From: an uncultured Acidaminococcus sp.
GTDB taxonomy: Bacteria > Bacillota > Negativicutes > Acidaminococcales > Acidaminococcaceae
NCBI GenBank assembly: GCA_900538365.1
Contig: UPXT01000035.1
Span: 1 to 22,230, forward strand
Length of the DNA stretch: 22,230 bases
Direction of reading: 5' to 3'
Positions within the stretch are counted from its first letter, which is position 1; every line of letters starts with the position of its first letter. Shown piece by piece: positions 20,644-22,230 of this stretch. The position numbers and the translations under genes are program-made. Below the pieces are notes generated by a model that saw nothing but the letters and a program-made list of their open reading frames with translations, had not been told where the DNA came from and did no database searches.

Positions 20644-21951
20644 TCAGAACGTAACAACGAGCTGAGACCAGAGGGTCCGAGCATGTTTATCAGTTTCTTT
20701 ACCTTTAAGGTCGTAATAATCAACGGAAGCAATCATGTTCTTAGCAAGGGTGACGTTACCGCCAACTTTGTAACCCTTGAAACCTTCACCTGGGAAGGAA
20801 TCATAGAGACCATCCATAGTATGGCTAATAACAGTCGGAGCGCCCTGATCATAATAGTTAGCATAAAGACCCCAAGAACCAGGATCGGAAGCCTTTGCGC
20901 CAGCCCAGCCCATCTTTACGACATAACCATCATCATCGTAACCGGAAGCATCTTTACCATCACTGTCTTTCGCGCCCTTAAGAGCATCGTCATCGCCAGC
21001 AAGGTACATGCCGCCCAAATAGAACTTACCGGTATGATAGGTTGCACCGACAGTCCAAATCTGGTCATCATCCTGCATACCCATTGCAATTACATCATCA
21101 GCTTTGATGAAATCGGCTGCAAGATCCCAGTTACCCCATGTACCACCAAGTTCTGCCATCCAGAACTTATCAGCAGGAGAATCGCTATCACCTTTGTAGC
21201 TAACCCAATTATTTTTATCACTATTCCAATATTTAGTATCGGTATAACCATTACCAGCCATTTTACCATATTCTGCAGTAAGGTAAGCTTCACCAAAAGG
21301 AACAGTAGCTTTCACTGCATCAACGCGGTTATCATAAATATTACCATCAGCAATGAAATCATTATAACGGCCAGCAGTGATATTCACAACACCGATGTTA
21401 CCGGTGAGGTAAGCTCTCTGGAAATCAGTGCTGTCATCGCCAGATTCATTCTGACCTTCAAAGAACTGTTGATTACGAAGCATGGCAACATAATGCCAGT
21501 TGTCGTTCACTTCGCCCGTAAAGAAGATATCCGTACGAAGTCTTGCCATGTCACTGTCATGATCTTTTACAGCCCCACCACTGTTTTCAGAGTAAGACAA
21601 CTTTACCTTACCAGTAATCTTGACGTTGTCAGCGTTCTTTTCGAGTTTTGCTACGCGGACACCGAGGTTATCGAGTTCGTCAGCAAATTCGCCAACCAGT
21701 TTGTCATCAGCACCGATAGCGCCTTTAGCAAGGGCTTTGGCAACGATCTGAGCCATTTCATAACGGGTCATGGTGCGGTCGCCTTTGTAGGTGCCATCAG
21801 GATAGCCATCAACGATACCAGCAGCAGCCAGTTTAGCGACAGCTGCATAGGCCCAGTGGCCAGCAGGAACGTCAGAGAAGGGGTTAGCAGCAAAAGCGGT
21901 AGCACTTACGCCGAGGGCCATTGCCATTGCAAAAACCAAGCTCTTTTTCAT
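20644..21951 (-). CDS. ompM: SLH-domain outer-membrane porin (OmpM-type)
   Basis: A 435-residue outer-membrane beta-barrel that also ties the outer membrane to peptidoglycan, as known for OmpM of Veillonella and Selenomonas. Order: signal peptide (MKKSLVFAMAMALGVSATAFA), one SLH domain (about 22-75, with FSDVPAGHWAYAAVAKLAAAGIVDGYPDGTYKGDRTMTRYEMAQIVAKAL), a short coiled coil (about 85-108, DELDNLGVRVAKLEKNADNV), then alternating beta strands to the end. It closes in LWSQLVVTF, a C-terminal Phe beta-signal for the BAM machinery. ATG 21951 has GGAGG eight bases upstream. The barrel region is visibly more A/T-rich than the neighbouring genes, perhaps because surface loops change fast. It ends at a very strong terminator, fitting high expression. 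Pore selectivity is unknown. Confidence 0.94.
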   Translation of the reverse strand: MKKSLVFAMAMALGVSATAFAANPFSDVPAGHWAYAAVAKLAAAGIVDGYPDGTYKGDRTMTRYEMAQIVAKALAKGAIGADDKLVGEFADELDNLGVRVAKLEKNADNVKITGKVKLSYSENSGGAVKDHDSDMARLRTDIFFTGEVNDNWHYVAMLRNQQFFEGQNESGDDSTDFQRAYLTGNIGVVNITAGRYNDFIADGNIYDNRVDAVKATVPFGEAYLTAEYGKMAGNGYTDTKYWNSDKNNWVSYKGDSDSPADKFWMAELGGTWGNWDLAADFIKADDVIAMGMQDDDQIWTVGATYHTGKFYLGGMYLAGDDDALKGAKDSDGKDASGYDDDGYVVKMGWAGAKASDPGSWGLYANYYDQGAPTVISHTMDGLYDSFPGEGFKGYKVGGNVTLAKNMIASVDYYDLKGKETDKHARTLWSQLVVTF

Positions 21952-22124
21952 GTGTGTTTCCTCCTTAGGAAATAGACTTGCCTTTCCCAGGAAAACGGTC
22001 CGCCTCTTGATGGGTGTCCTATACGTGCGAGTGACCTTGTTTCCTCTACGCTGGATCCATATCGCCAGGTTTTCTTTTTTCCTTGGTCAGGCCAATTTGA
22101 TTGCAGACGAGTTTCTGCTCCTAT

Positions 22125-22153
22125 AGGTTACCATAGATTAAAGGTATTGTAAA
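22125..22153 (-). promoter_or_regulatory. Candidate promoter of the SLH porin
   Basis: On the minus strand TTTACA (22148-22153) and a weak TAACCT (22125-22130) are spaced 17. This would give a leader of about 165 bases. The remaining bases to 22230 hold nothing I can name. Confidence 0.35.
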
Positions 22154-22230
22154 TCTTTATTTTGAAAACCTTGTGATCCCGAATTGCAATAATAAGTTGA
22201 ACACCCGGCGAACCTTTATGCAGTAAGTGC

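Noticed and set aside
20683..21975. A 430-codon open frame on the plus strand, antisense to the SLH porin
   Set aside because: It is the mirror of a strongly supported gene. Its product is a repetitive Ile/Thr/Phe-rich string without domain sense, and there is no good ribosome site.
1..22230. CRISPR array, phage or complete insertion sequence
   Set aside because: No regularly spaced direct repeats, no integrase or transposase with intact motifs, and no capsid, tail or terminase genes were seen.

Overview
The window looks like chromosome from an anaerobic, diderm Firmicute of the class Negativicutes. The strongest clue is at the right end: an outer-membrane porin with an N-terminal S-layer homology (SLH) domain, a coiled coil and a C-terminal Phe (OmpM-type), which is the hallmark of outer membrane tethering in this class. 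FprA-type flavodiiron protein, rubrerythrin, ferritin, an [FeFe]-hydrogenase-like protein, two radical SAM proteins and two ECF-transporter S components without their own energising module all fit a strict anaerobe. A genus such as Acidaminococcus or Phascolarctobacterium is a guess only.

Layout. 1-1.6 kb: threonine synthase (thrC, minus). 1.8-4.3 kb: nadE-queT, translationally coupled. 4.35-6.5 kb: fprA and rubrerythrin (minus), each with its own promoter and terminator; fprA is preceded by a consensus promoter followed by an intrinsic terminator, so a regulatory leader RNA is likely. 6.6-7.7 kb: unrecognised secreted protein (minus). 7.9-8.9 kb: a stand-alone DapF-fold racemase resembling the histidine racemase CntK, then tRNA-Leu(CAA). 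8.93-9.3 kb: no intact gene, possible decayed coding sequence. 9.4-11.5 kb: pdxY, an ECF S component and a TatD-associated-type radical SAM gene, all overlapping. 11.5-14.4 kb (minus): [FeFe]-hydrogenase-like protein and an ABC-F ATPase. 14.4-14.9 kb: gene-poor stretch with one copy of an interspersed repeat, a GATTG tandem repeat and a perfect FNR-type palindrome. 14.9-16.4 kb: divergent radical SAM gene and ferritin. 16.5-18.6 kb (minus): YheO/DauR-type regulator and a DAACS symporter. 19.0-20.3 kb: NlpC/P60 wall hydrolase, followed by the second repeat copy. 20.6-22 kb (minus): the SLH porin.

How it fits together. Oxygen and iron handling (fprA, rubrerythrin, ferritin, hydrogenase), vitamin and cofactor supply (nadE/queT, pdxY/S component) and cell envelope (NlpC/P60, SLH porin, secreted protein) are mixed. 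Nothing looks like a prophage, an intact insertion sequence, a CRISPR array or a classical defence island. The best candidates for undescribed biology are the fprA leader RNA, the stand-alone CntK-like racemase, the atypical hydrogenase and the two-copy intergenic repeat.
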